Origin: Acidobacteriota bacterium
GTDB taxonomy: Bacteria > Acidobacteriota > Terriglobia > 2-12-FULL-54-10
Direction of reading: 5' to 3'
Assembly (NCBI GenBank): GCA_016199675.1
Contig: JACQGE010000177.1
Location: forward strand, 1 to 51,101
DNA length: 51,101 nucleotides
Shown here: positions 8,390-16,527 of the stretch, piece after piece
Position numbering within the stretch: position 1 is the first letter of the stretch
Layout: each line of letters begins with the position of its first letter
The notes under the pieces: model-generated
The model's input: the letters and a program-made list of their open reading frames with translations, nothing else
What the model was told of the DNA's origin: nothing
Database searches by the model: none
Made by a program: the position numbers and the translations under genes

Positions 8390-9793
8390 ATGGGATCTCA
8401 GCCTAGGAAACCTTCGCCAGCTCGGAAAGCGGCTTTTGAGATTTTGCTGCGCGTCGAAACCCAATCGAGCTACGCGGCAGAATTGCTCCATAGCCAATAC
8501 ACGGCGTCCTTGTCAGCGCGGGATGCCGCGCTGTGCACCGAATTGGTTCTGGGAACGCTTCGCTGGCGGGGAATGCTGGATTTTCTGGTGCAGCAATTGG
8601 CTCGCATGCCATGGGATTCGCTGGACCCCGAGGTGAAGGTAGCCTTGCGCATGGGACTATACCAATTACGGTTTTTGAGCCGGATGCCATCGCGCGCCGC
8701 TGTCTACGAGACGGTGGAGTTAGTCAAAGCGGCTGGGAAGCGATCGGCGTCAGGAATGGTCAACGCTGTGTTACGTCGAGGCGCGCAGGCCGACTTGGCA
8801 TCTTTCCGCCCTCCCGCCATGCCAGAACTGGAGTGGCAGAGCATCGAGCTTTCTCATCCTGCTTGGCTGTTGGAGCGCTGGGCAGCCCGCTACGGGCGAC
8901 TGGCAGCAATTTCACTTGCCTCCGCCAACAACCAGCCTCCCAAAACTTCCTTCCGGTTGAGGACGAACGGTCAGTCGCCCTCCGAAATAGAAAATCAATT
9001 GCGGGAAATAGCGGTTGAAATTGGCCCCGGCAATTTCCTGAAGAACTGCTGGGTTCTCCGGAAAGGAAACATCGTCCGAACAGAGCCCTACCGTCGGGGG
9101 GAACTGATTGTGCAGGACGAGGCTTCGCAGATTGTCCCTTACCTGCTTGACGTTCGGGACGGCCATGGGGTACTGGATTTATGCGCAGCACCAGGCAACA
9201 AGACCGCACAACTGGCCCAATGGGCCGGGAACACGGGCCGGGTGGTAGCTTGCGATGCATATCTTCATCGCCTGAGAGAAATGCCCGTGCCCGGACAGGA
9301 CAACGTCTGGCGAGTGGCGCTGGACGGTAGACAACCCCTGCCTTTTTCCAACCCCTTCGACCGCGTCCTGGTGGATGCGCCGTGCAGTGGAACAGGAACC
9401 TTAAGACGCGACCCAGAAATTAAGTGGCGATTGTCATTGGAAGACATCCGCGAACTTTCTGAAACGCAATCTCAATTGCTGAGCAAGGCCGCCGGGATAT
9501 TAGCAACGGGAGGGCGGATGGTCTATTCCACTTGTGCGCTGGAAAAAGAAGAAAATGAAATGGTGGTAAGACGGTTTCTGGAGAACCACCCGAATTTTAG
9601 CCTCCTTCCCGTACAGTCAGAGAAGGTCCGCTTGCGAGATTTCCTCCAGCCGTCTGCGCTTTGGATTCTCGAGGGGGATTTTCTCGCAACGTTTCCCCCT
9701 AGGGACGGAACGGATGGTTTCTTCGCCGCGATCCTAATCAAAACAGATGGGAAAACGCATTCATCCAATGGTAAAATAAGTGGTAATATCTGA
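8390..9793 (+). CDS. rsmB: 16S rRNA m5C967 methyltransferase RsmB
   Basis: A 467-aa SAM-dependent RNA cytosine-C5 methyltransferase. The N-terminal ~150 residues form a NusB-like RNA-binding domain (ARKAAFEILLRVE, ELVLGTLRWRG, ALRMGLYQLRFLSRMP). The Rossmann methyltransferase domain follows, with motif I LDLCAAPGNKTAQL near residue 262. The two signature cysteines are in place: C332 in DAPCSGTG (the PC motif) and C382 in YSTCALEKEENE, the TC motif whose Cys is the nucleophile in this family. No obvious ribosome binding site precedes the ATG; the region before it is T-rich. The rpe start lies 16 bases downstream of the stop, suggesting co-transcription. Assignment to RsmB rather than another NOL1/NOP2 enzyme rests on the NusB domain. 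Confidence 0.95.
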   Translation: MGSQPRKPSPARKAAFEILLRVETQSSYAAELLHSQYTASLSARDAALCTELVLGTLRWRGMLDFLVQQLARMPWDSLDPEVKVALRMGLYQLRFLSRMPSRAAVYETVELVKAAGKRSASGMVNAVLRRGAQADLASFRPPAMPELEWQSIELSHPAWLLERWAARYGRLAAISLASANNQPPKTSFRLRTNGQSPSEIENQLREIAVEIGPGNFLKNCWVLRKGNIVRTEPYRRGELIVQDEASQIVPYLLDVRDGHGVLDLCAAPGNKTAQLAQWAGNTGRVVACDAYLHRLREMPVPGQDNVWRVALDGRQPLPFSNPFDRVLVDAPCSGTGTLRRDPEIKWRLSLEDIRELSETQSQLLSKAAGILATGGRMVYSTCALEKEENEMVVRRFLENHPNFSLLPVQSEKVRLRDFLQPSALWILEGDFLATFPPRDGTDGFFAAILIKTDGKTHSSNGKISGNI

Positions 9794-9809
9794 GGGCGGT
9801 AGGAACAAA

Positions 9810-10484
9810 ATGGCAGAGATTATTCCCTCGATTTTGTCAGCGGATATGGCTCGCTTGGCCGAGGAAATGGAAGCGGTCAAGGCGGGCGGCGCCGCGATGA
9901 TCCACGTGGATGTGATGGATGGCCACTTTGTCCCCAATATCACCATCGGGCCGCCGGTGGTAAGTTCGTTGCGACGCTCCACAGACCTTTTGCTGGACGT
10001 GCACTTGATGATCGAGAATCCCGATGCCTACATCCCGGAATTCATCCGGGCGGGAGCGGATCAGGTTTCGGTACACCAGGAAGCTGTAGTACATCTGGAC
10101 CGCACGCTAAACCTGATTCGATCCAGTGGCGCGGAGGCTGGCGTAGCCATCAATCCGGCCACTCCAATCGAGACCCTGTTGGCAGCGCTCGAAATCATGG
10201 ATTTCGTGCTCGTGATGAGCGTTAATCCCGGATTTGGCGGACAGTCTTTTATACCGTATACTTTGAAAAAGGTGCAGCAGTTGGACCAACTGCGGCACGA
10301 GAAATCCCTGGAGTTTCTGATTGAAGTGGACGGAGGACTCACTCCCGAAAACGTGGGCGAGGTAGTGCGCGCGGGCGCCGACTGGATTGTAGCAGGCTCC
10401 AGCGTTTTTCATAGCAAAGATCCACGTACGGCAGTAGAGACAATGCGCCGGGTGGCCCAGGAAGCGACGTTAAGCCGGATCTAA
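9810..10484 (+). CDS. rpe: Ribulose-phosphate 3-epimerase
   Basis: Cytosolic enzyme interconverting ribulose 5-phosphate and xylulose 5-phosphate in the pentose phosphate pathway. The protein is 224 aa and a complete TIM barrel: PSILSAD at the start, IHVDVMDGHFVPN with metal-binding His and Asp, DVHLMIENP with the metal His, MSVNPGFGGQSF, IEVDGGLTPEN with the second catalytic Asp, and the phosphate loop AGSSVF. A GTG 30 bases upstream is in frame, but ATG at 9810 gives the standard MAEIIPSILSAD start and follows the purine-rich GAGGGCGGTAGG. Confidence 0.97.
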   Translation: MAEIIPSILSADMARLAEEMEAVKAGGAAMIHVDVMDGHFVPNITIGPPVVSSLRRSTDLLLDVHLMIENPDAYIPEFIRAGADQVSVHQEAVVHLDRTLNLIRSSGAEAGVAINPATPIETLLAALEIMDFVLVMSVNPGFGGQSFIPYTLKKVQQLDQLRHEKSLEFLIEVDGGLTPENVGEVVRAGADWIVAGSSVFHSKDPRTAVETMRRVAQEATLSRI

Positions 10485-10525
10485 CAACCTTAGCCAGGGA
10501 GAAAGAAGCCGCGAGGAGGAACAGA

Positions 10526-11626
10526 GTGCAGAGAAAGAAATCAGGATGGATGCTCCTCACCGTCGCCAGCATTTTACTGGCGACCGGCTGTGGTCGTCGC
10601 CCTTATGAAACTCCCATTGTTACAAATTCGCAACAGCCGGATAAGGAACTCTTTGATCGAGCCGTCGGCGATATTGAAAGATCCCGCTTTACCATCGCTC
10701 GCCTGACCTTGCAGACCCTCATCAACACCTATCCTGACAGTGAATTCATCGCCAAGGCCAAACTAGCCATTGCTGACACCTGGTTCCGGGAGGGAGGCAG
10801 CAGCAACTTGATGCAGGCAGAGGCCGAATACCGCGATTTCATTACATTCTTCCCAACCCTTCCCGAAGCCAGCGAAGCGCAGATGCGGGTAGCCATGATC
10901 CACTATCAAGAAATGGAAAAGCCTGACCGGGACCCAACTCATGCCCGACGCGCAGAGCAAGAATTCCAAAAAATATTGCTGAATTATCCAGATAGCCCTT
11001 TCGCGCCGCTGGCCGAACAGCGCTTGCGGGAAGTCCAGGAAGTTCTCGCGCAGGGAACTTTCGAAGTGGGTCGGTTTTATTTTCTTCAGGGCAACGACAT
11101 CGCAACGCAAGCCCGCCTGAAGGAACTGGTAGACCGTTATCCGAACTTCAGCCAGGCTGACGGGGCACTCTACCTGCTCGGGAGGTCTCTGGAACGGTCT
11201 GGAGAAAAAATGATGGCGGAAGCCATCCCATATTATTCTAGGATTGTCCGGAACTATCCCCTAGGCAGCCGGGCCAAAGATGCTAAGGAGCGGCTGGCAG
11301 CTTTGGGAGCTACGGTTCCCGAACCCGATCCGGCCGCTGTAGTCAGAATGACCTATGAGAATGCGCTGGCTCAACAGCAGGGACTCTTTGCGAAACTTTT
11401 GGGCGGTTTTGGTCGGCGCCCCAACGTCTTAGCTGCACAGGGAAAACTCGGCGCTCCCACGATGACAACCCAAGGCCCTGCCCAGGCGGGAGCCGTTTCG
11501 CCAGCGGTGCAATCACAGCAGAGTCCTACAAGCGGGGCCAGCCCGTCTCAAACTATTTTCCTGGAACCTGTTCCAGATTCCAATACGACCAGCACTCCCA
11601 CTAATCCTCCTCCCTCTAACCCGTAA
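10526..11626 (+). CDS. bamD: BamD-like outer-membrane assembly lipoprotein
   Basis: A lipoprotein of the BamD/YfiO family, part of the beta-barrel assembly machine at the inner face of the outer membrane. A GTG start at 10526 is chosen because GAGGAGG stands 5-6 bases before it. The signal peptide ends in the lipobox LATGC, with Cys at residue 22. From ~40 to 265 come TPR-like repeats (LFDRAVGDIERSRFTIARLTLQTLINTYPDS, AEYRDFITFFPTLPEA, AEQEFQKILLNYPDSPFA, YYSRIVRNYPLGSRAKDAKERL). The last ~90 residues are Pro, Ser, Thr and Gln rich and probably disordered, an extension that E. coli BamD lacks. The whole protein is longer than the usual ~245-280 aa. No other bam gene is nearby. Confidence 0.85.
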   Translation: MQRKKSGWMLLTVASILLATGCGRRPYETPIVTNSQQPDKELFDRAVGDIERSRFTIARLTLQTLINTYPDSEFIAKAKLAIADTWFREGGSSNLMQAEAEYRDFITFFPTLPEASEAQMRVAMIHYQEMEKPDRDPTHARRAEQEFQKILLNYPDSPFAPLAEQRLREVQEVLAQGTFEVGRFYFLQGNDIATQARLKELVDRYPNFSQADGALYLLGRSLERSGEKMMAEAIPYYSRIVRNYPLGSRAKDAKERLAALGATVPEPDPAAVVRMTYENALAQQQGLFAKLLGGFGRRPNVLAAQGKLGAPTMTTQGPAQAGAVSPAVQSQQSPTSGASPSQTIFLEPVPDSNTTSTPTNPPPSNP

Positions 11627-11725
11627 CAAGGACATTCCTTCAGCTCGATCAACTTTTCCATTTCATTCCAAACGCAAACCTCGTTCCCCGACTGATACCA
11701 CTACTCATCCGTTCTGTTCTGCCTA

Positions 11726-11754
11726 TTGACTTATCCTTGGGGCAGTGGTAAACA
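11726..11754 (+). promoter_or_regulatory. Putative promoter for the response-regulator gene
   Basis: TTGACT (11726-11731), a 17-base spacer and TAAACA (11749-11754). If used, transcription would begin near 11760. That is downstream of the possible GTG start at 11745 and agrees with translation starting at 11787. Confidence 0.35.
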
Positions 11755-11786
11755 AGGGCCATTCCCCCAGGAAAAAGGGAGTGCCA

Positions 11787-13031
11787 GTGGCCAAAATTCT
11801 TCTTGCCGATGACAGCACCCACGCGCAGCGAATGGGGACAAAAATTCTCTCTGCGGAGGGGCACGAAGTCACGACAGCCAGCAATGGACAAGCCGCCATC
11901 AAAATGATGGACGAATTTGCGCCGGATTTAATTGTGGCGGACATCTTCATGCCGGGGAAAAACGGCTACGAACTGTGCCAGTGGATCAAATCCAATCCAA
12001 AATGGAACCACCTACCCGTCTTGCTAACCATTGGGGCTATGGAACCTTATGATCCTGCGGAAGGCCGCAAAGCCCATGCAGATGGCCTTGTTACCAAGCC
12101 CCTGGAGTCTTCCGATTTATTAGAAACTGTCCAGAAACTGCTGGCCAATGTTAAAAAGCCCGTTCCACCGCCGCCTGTCCCCGCAGAAGAACCGGTGGAG
12201 GAAACAGCTCCTTTCGAAGAAGAAGAGACCCCAATAGCCCCTGCACCGGAAGAGTTAAAGTTGCCGGACGATTTCGCCCAGCAGCCCGTCGCCCTTTTCA
12301 ATGACTTGCTGGGGTCGCCTGCTCCTGCCGAAATCGAAAAAGACCCCTTCTCAGAGAGTGCTCCACTGGAGTTTCCGAAGGCAGAAGAAATCCTGCCAAC
12401 TCCGGAAACTGGCCAAACGTTCTCGGCGGCAAATTTTGTTGAACAAGAAATCACCCCGGAAAAAGAACAGCAACCCTTGGCACAAGATTTCCTGCTGGAT
12501 GCGTCCGCAGCGAAAACCGAGGAAACAGTCACGCTAGAAGCGCCTCCTGCCGAGGAGCCACAAACGGCTATTTCCGCTTTGTTAGAACCGCAGGCCGAAG
12601 AAAAAATGGTTTGGGTCGCGGAATCCGTCCCGGTGACCGCACAAGACGAAAAGCTGTTTGCTCACACCTCTGACTGGGAAAGCCTGACAAAGTTGACAGA
12701 GGAGGAAAGCCAAGACCAGCCGGCAACGGCCGTCAAAATGGAAAGTGAACCACTGCAGGTTTCCATGCAGACCCCTTCGCTGGGTCCACCGGCAGGGTCG
12801 CCGCAGCCAGAAGAAGAAACCTTGTCCAGCGAGCCAGGAATGACTGTGCCCTCCTCCTCTTTGGTTGTTTCAAATCTGCCGGAAACTTCTGAACCCACAG
12901 TTGCTCCCATAGACCGCCTCACCATCGAGCAGCTCGTGCGGGAAAGCGTCGAAGAGATGATGCCGCAAATTGTGGACCGGATTGTTCAGGCAATCGGGAT
13001 TCCTCTTCCCCCAAGGACCAACGACCACTAG
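11787..13031 (+). CDS. Response regulator with long acidic disordered tail
   Basis: A 414-aa protein. Residues 1-125 are a complete CheY-type receiver domain: acidic pair D8/D9, phospho-acceptor D52 in IVADIFMPGKNG, the switch Thr in LLTIGAM and the conserved Lys in LVTKPLE. The ~250 residues that follow are rich in Pro, Glu, Ala and Ser and look disordered. The last ~35 residues (IEQLVRESVEEMMPQIVDRIVQAIG) form a likely amphipathic helix. There is no DNA-binding or enzymatic output domain. GTG at 11787 is preferred over in-frame GTGs at 11745 and 11781 because AAAGGGAG lies about 6 bases before it and it gives the standard MAKILLADDS start. No histidine kinase is adjacent. It may act through protein contacts made by the terminal helix (inference). 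Confidence 0.85.
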   Translation: MAKILLADDSTHAQRMGTKILSAEGHEVTTASNGQAAIKMMDEFAPDLIVADIFMPGKNGYELCQWIKSNPKWNHLPVLLTIGAMEPYDPAEGRKAHADGLVTKPLESSDLLETVQKLLANVKKPVPPPPVPAEEPVEETAPFEEEETPIAPAPEELKLPDDFAQQPVALFNDLLGSPAPAEIEKDPFSESAPLEFPKAEEILPTPETGQTFSAANFVEQEITPEKEQQPLAQDFLLDASAAKTEETVTLEAPPAEEPQTAISALLEPQAEEKMVWVAESVPVTAQDEKLFAHTSDWESLTKLTEEESQDQPATAVKMESEPLQVSMQTPSLGPPAGSPQPEEETLSSEPGMTVPSSSLVVSNLPETSEPTVAPIDRLTIEQLVRESVEEMMPQIVDRIVQAIGIPLPPRTNDH

Positions 13032-13091
13032 TCTTTCTCTTCCCCAACAAAGGCATTACCAAGCCGTAGCCCCAGGAACTGCTTAATCTTT

Positions 13092-13400
13092 CTATTTCTT
13101 GAATAGAGAATTCCACTTCTTGCGAGCGTCTTCAGCGGAAGTTCCTAATTTGCGAACCAAGTCCACGCGGGTGGCGGCTTCAAAATAATCGCAGTAGTTG
13201 GCCTTATCCTTGTACCGTACCCACTCCGCCTGAGTTTCGCGGCACTCGTTATGAACGGAAGGGTCAAAGAAGCGGCAATTCTTGCAGCAATGCAGGTCCG
13301 CATTGCACTGGGGACAGGTATCGTTCTTTAAAACTTTTTGTCCGGAGAGAAGCTGGATGGGATGCCCGCAGCTAAAACAAGCAAAAGTCACATCCGGCAT
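13092..13400 (-). CDS. Cys-rich zinc-ribbon protein, hypothetical
   Basis: A 102-aa protein with nine cysteines in zinc-ribbon spacing: C8/C11, C29/C32, C38/C39/C42, then C53 and C70. The motifs read CFSCG, CPQCN, CCKNC, ECRE and YCDYF. The C-terminal third is charged and helical and ends WNSLFKK. The start is set at the ATG giving MPDVTFACFSCG. Upstream in-frame codons would extend the frame into the divergent recG gene and encode an arginine-rich stretch unlike a conserved protein. It is probably a cytosolic zinc-binding protein. I know of no function. It diverges from recG with about 100 bases between the starts. Confidence 0.8.
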   Translation of the reverse strand: MPDVTFACFSCGHPIQLLSGQKVLKNDTCPQCNADLHCCKNCRFFDPSVHNECRETQAEWVRYKDKANYCDYFEAATRVDLVRKLGTSAEDARKKWNSLFKK

Positions 13401-13500
13401 AGAAAAATTGTAGCATGAAAGCAAACTTCTAAGACGACTGCGGGGTTGCGGAAAAGGTCGCATCTGCTTCGCCGCCTTCGCCATGTTATATTCCCCCTCA

Positions 13501-15618
13501 ATGATTACCTTGTCCACACCAGTCCGTTTCCTCAAAGGGGTGGGCGAAGCGCGGGCGCAGGTCCTGGAAACCAAAGGCATCCTCACCATCGAGGACCTGC
13601 TTTATTATCTGCCCTTTCGGTACGAAGATCGCACATGCCTGCGCGGACCGGGAGAGTTGCAGCCAGGAGAAATGGCTACAGTCATTGCTCCGGTGCTTCG
13701 CACCGAGATGCTTTCTTTGCGTCGGCGTTCCCTGAAAATCTTCCATGCCGAGGTGGGAGAAGGAAGACATCGACTGCACGGCAAGTGGTTCAACTCTCCT
13801 TACTTGCAACGGATCATCCGGCCTGGCCAATATCTTGCCCTCCACGGCAAAGTAGAAGAAGACGCCTACGAAGGCGGTTTGCAGATGGTGCAACCGCAAT
13901 ATGAAATTCTTCCGAATCTTCCCGACCACCTTTTCGATAGCGGAAACTCATTGGAAGTGGGTCGTATCGTTCCGATCTATGAAGCAGCGGGTGGTGGGCG
14001 GCTGACCTCGCGCTTTTTCCGCCGGGTCATCCATTCTGTTCTGGAATCACTCGGGGGGATGGAGGACCCGCTGCCTTCAGTAGTAGCCCAACAAATCGGA
14101 TTGATTCCGCGCTGGGAAGCGATTCGCAACATTCACTTCCCTCCCCCGGGAACTCGCTTGGCTGGTTTGGACCAGGCACGCAGTCCGGCTCACTTGCGGC
14201 TGATCTTCGAGGAGTTTTTTCTGCTGGAAACTGGTCTGACTTTGAAGCGCAAAAAAGCTCGTGAGATGCCCGGCATTGCCTTCCGCACGGATTCTCGAAT
14301 CCGAGAGTTTCTGAAAAAGGTGCTTCCGTTTCATCCGACCACCGCCCAAAAAAAAGCGCTGGCAGAGATCGTCGAAGACATGCGCGCCCCGCGCCCCATG
14401 CATCGCCTGCTTCAAGGCGATGTTGGCAGCGGAAAAACCATCGTCGCGCTGCAAGCTGCTGTCATCGCCATCGAAAACGGCTATCAGGTAGCCGTGATGT
14501 CCCCAACCGAGATTCTGGCTACCCAGCATTGTTTTTATTTTCGTCGCTTGCTGGGGCGCTCCGGTTACAACGTTGTCTTGCTGAGCGGGAGTGCCACGCC
14601 GCGCGAAAAAAGAGCGATCAAGAAGTTGTTGCGCGAAGGAGCAGCGCAGGTGGCGATCGGAACTCACGCTTTAGTCGTGGAAGACGTGGAATTCAAAGCC
14701 CTGGGACTGGTCATCACAGACGAGCAGCACCGTTTCGGCGTGATGCAGCGGCGGCGGCTCATGCAAAAAGGGCGCACTCCGGACACGCTGGTGATGACGG
14801 CCACGCCTATCCCCCGAACTCTGGCACTTACCCTATATGGGGACTTGGATGTTTCCGTGATTGATGAACTGCCTCCAGGACGGCTACCCATCATAACGCG
14901 CCAGATTCCAGTGGAAGCTGACTCGGAGGCGTATGAGTTTGTGCGCTCGCAGGTGGCCTTGGGCGCTCAGGCGTTCGTCGTCTGCTCTGTAATTGAGGAC
15001 TCCGAAGAATTAGAAGATCCGAAGTCAGCCCTCCAAACTCATGAACTTCTATCGAAACAGATCTTCCCTGAATTTAGAGTTGGCCTTCTGCATGGAAGGC
15101 TGACTGCCGAACAAAAAGAAAAAATCATGCAGGCTTTCCAAGCCGGGAAAATCCAAATCTTAGTGGGAACGACCGTGATCGAAGTTGGCGTGGACGTCCC
15201 GAACGCTACCGTGATGGTCATCGTGCAGGCCGAGCGTTTCGGATTGGCGCAATTGCACCAGTTGAGAGGAAGGGTAGGTCGGGGACGCCGGCAGTCGCAC
15301 TGTCTGCTGCTCACTTCCCGGCAGCAAACGGAAGTTGCGCAACAGCGCCTGGCCGCTTTAGAGCGCACAAACAACGGCTTTGAAATCGCGGAACTTGATC
15401 TGCGCCTGCGCGGCCCTGGTGAATTCATGGGAGTTCGTCAATCGGGCTTGCCCACCTTTCGCGTGGCCAATTTGCTCCGCGATCGGGAAATCCTGGAGCA
15501 CGCCCGCCGCCTGGCACTGGATTTTTTTGAAGCCGGTGACCGGCAGGAGCTGGCTCGTCTAGTGCGCTACATCAAAGAAAACTGGAACCGCCGTTACGGT
15601 TTGGTCGCTGTAGGCTAG
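13501..15618 (+). CDS. recG: ATP-dependent DNA helicase RecG
   Basis: A 705-aa superfamily 2 helicase that remodels stalled replication forks and Holliday junctions. The N-terminal wedge/OB region begins LSTPVRFLKGVGEARA, followed by LLYYLPFRYEDR. The helicase core shows the Walker A motif GDVGSGKT (around residue 306), MSPTEILA, the DEQH box as DEQHRFGVMQRRRL (around 407), MTATPIPRTLALT, and the second RecA-like domain with LLHGRLTAEQKEKIM, ATVMVIVQAERFGLAQLHQLRGRVGRG and the RecG-typical LDLRLRGPGEFMGVRQSGLP. Either the ATG at 13501 or an in-frame ATG at 13483 could be used, and neither has a clear ribosome binding site. 13501 places the conserved LSTP motif nearest the start. The gene is convergent with lipA, with 17 bases between them. 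Confidence 0.96.
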   Translation: MITLSTPVRFLKGVGEARAQVLETKGILTIEDLLYYLPFRYEDRTCLRGPGELQPGEMATVIAPVLRTEMLSLRRRSLKIFHAEVGEGRHRLHGKWFNSPYLQRIIRPGQYLALHGKVEEDAYEGGLQMVQPQYEILPNLPDHLFDSGNSLEVGRIVPIYEAAGGGRLTSRFFRRVIHSVLESLGGMEDPLPSVVAQQIGLIPRWEAIRNIHFPPPGTRLAGLDQARSPAHLRLIFEEFFLLETGLTLKRKKAREMPGIAFRTDSRIREFLKKVLPFHPTTAQKKALAEIVEDMRAPRPMHRLLQGDVGSGKTIVALQAAVIAIENGYQVAVMSPTEILATQHCFYFRRLLGRSGYNVVLLSGSATPREKRAIKKLLREGAAQVAIGTHALVVEDVEFKALGLVITDEQHRFGVMQRRRLMQKGRTPDTLVMTATPIPRTLALTLYGDLDVSVIDELPPGRLPIITRQIPVEADSEAYEFVRSQVALGAQAFVVCSVIEDSEELEDPKSALQTHELLSKQIFPEFRVGLLHGRLTAEQKEKIMQAFQAGKIQILVGTTVIEVGVDVPNATVMVIVQAERFGLAQLHQLRGRVGRGRRQSHCLLLTSRQQTEVAQQRLAALERTNNGFEIAELDLRLRGPGEFMGVRQSGLPTFRVANLLRDREILEHARRLALDFFEAGDRQELARLVRYIKENWNRRYGLVAVG

Positions 15619-15635
15619 CCTTGGTTTCCTCGCCT

Positions 15636-16520
15636 CTACCTGCTCGCGGCGGCGAGTTGATTCCGGGCATGGTAGGAACTGCGGACCAAAGGCCCAGACT
15701 CCACGTGCAGGAAGCCGAACCGTTCGCCCTCCCGCTTCAGTTCCGCAAACTCTTCCGGCGTGTAGTAACGGCTAATCGGGAGGTGATCCGGTGAGGGCCG
15801 CAGGTATTGACCGATTGTCAGGATTTGACAACCGTGGTCAACCAAATCTCTCATCGTAACCAGAATCTCCTCCCATTCCTCTCCTAAACCCACCATCATC
15901 CCCGATTTGGTGGCAATGGCCGGGTCGAAGTTGCGAACCTCGCTGATCAGGCGCAAAGACTGTTCGTACCGAGCACCCGGACGGACACGCCCATAAAGCC
16001 GTGGAACCGTCTCGATATTGTGGTTGAGCACGTCGGGTCGCGCTGCCAGCACTTTTCCCAGTGCTTCCATCGAACCCTGAAAATCCGGAATGAGAACTTC
16101 CACGCGGCACTCCGGGCGGATGTGGCGGATCGCTTGAATGGTTAGGGCAAAGATTTCTGCTCCGCCATCCCGCCGGTCATCGCGGTTGACCGAAGTGACC
16201 ACGGTGTAGAGCAACCCCAACTGCGCTACCGCCTGCGCTACGCGCTCCGGTTCCTCGTAATCGAGCGGCAGCGGAGCGCCTTTGGGTACCGCGCAGAAAC
16301 CGCAGCGTCGGGTGCAAACATCCCCCAGGATCATGAACGTCGCGGTGCGCTGTTCCCAGCACTCGCCCAGGTTCGGGCAGCGAGCGCTCTCGCAAACCGT
16401 GTGCAGCCGCAGCCGGTTCGTCAGGACTTTCAACTCGTGATAGTTGGGGCCGCCGGGCAGGCGCGATTTGATCCATTCCGGACGTCTCGGCTGCACTGTG
16501 ACCAACATGGCTGCTTGCAT
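15636..16520 (-). CDS. lipA: Lipoyl synthase
   Basis: A radical-SAM enzyme that inserts two sulfurs into the octanoyl chain carried by lipoyl domains. The protein is 294 aa. The auxiliary 4Fe-4S cluster motif is C43/C48/C54 (CESARCPNLGEC). The radical-SAM cluster motif is C69/C73/C76 (CTRRCGFC). The C-terminal RSSYHA supplies the conserved Ser that ligates the auxiliary cluster. An in-frame codon 30 bases upstream exists, but ATG at 16520 follows GAGGGTAGA, whose beginning overlaps the stop codon region of the preceding ThiF-like gene. The two are therefore probably translationally coupled. No lipB or lplA lies nearby. Confidence 0.97.
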   Translation of the reverse strand: MQAAMLVTVQPRRPEWIKSRLPGGPNYHELKVLTNRLRLHTVCESARCPNLGECWEQRTATFMILGDVCTRRCGFCAVPKGAPLPLDYEEPERVAQAVAQLGLLYTVVTSVNRDDRRDGGAEIFALTIQAIRHIRPECRVEVLIPDFQGSMEALGKVLAARPDVLNHNIETVPRLYGRVRPGARYEQSLRLISEVRNFDPAIATKSGMMVGLGEEWEEILVTMRDLVDHGCQILTIGQYLRPSPDHLPISRYYTPEEFAELKREGERFGFLHVESGPLVRSSYHARNQLAAASR

Positions 16521-16527
16521 TCTACCC

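Noticed and set aside
13401-13589. N-terminal extension of the zinc-ribbon protein
   Set aside because: It runs into recG on the other strand, is arginine-rich and lacks similarity to a zinc protein. The Met at 13400 gives a compact start.
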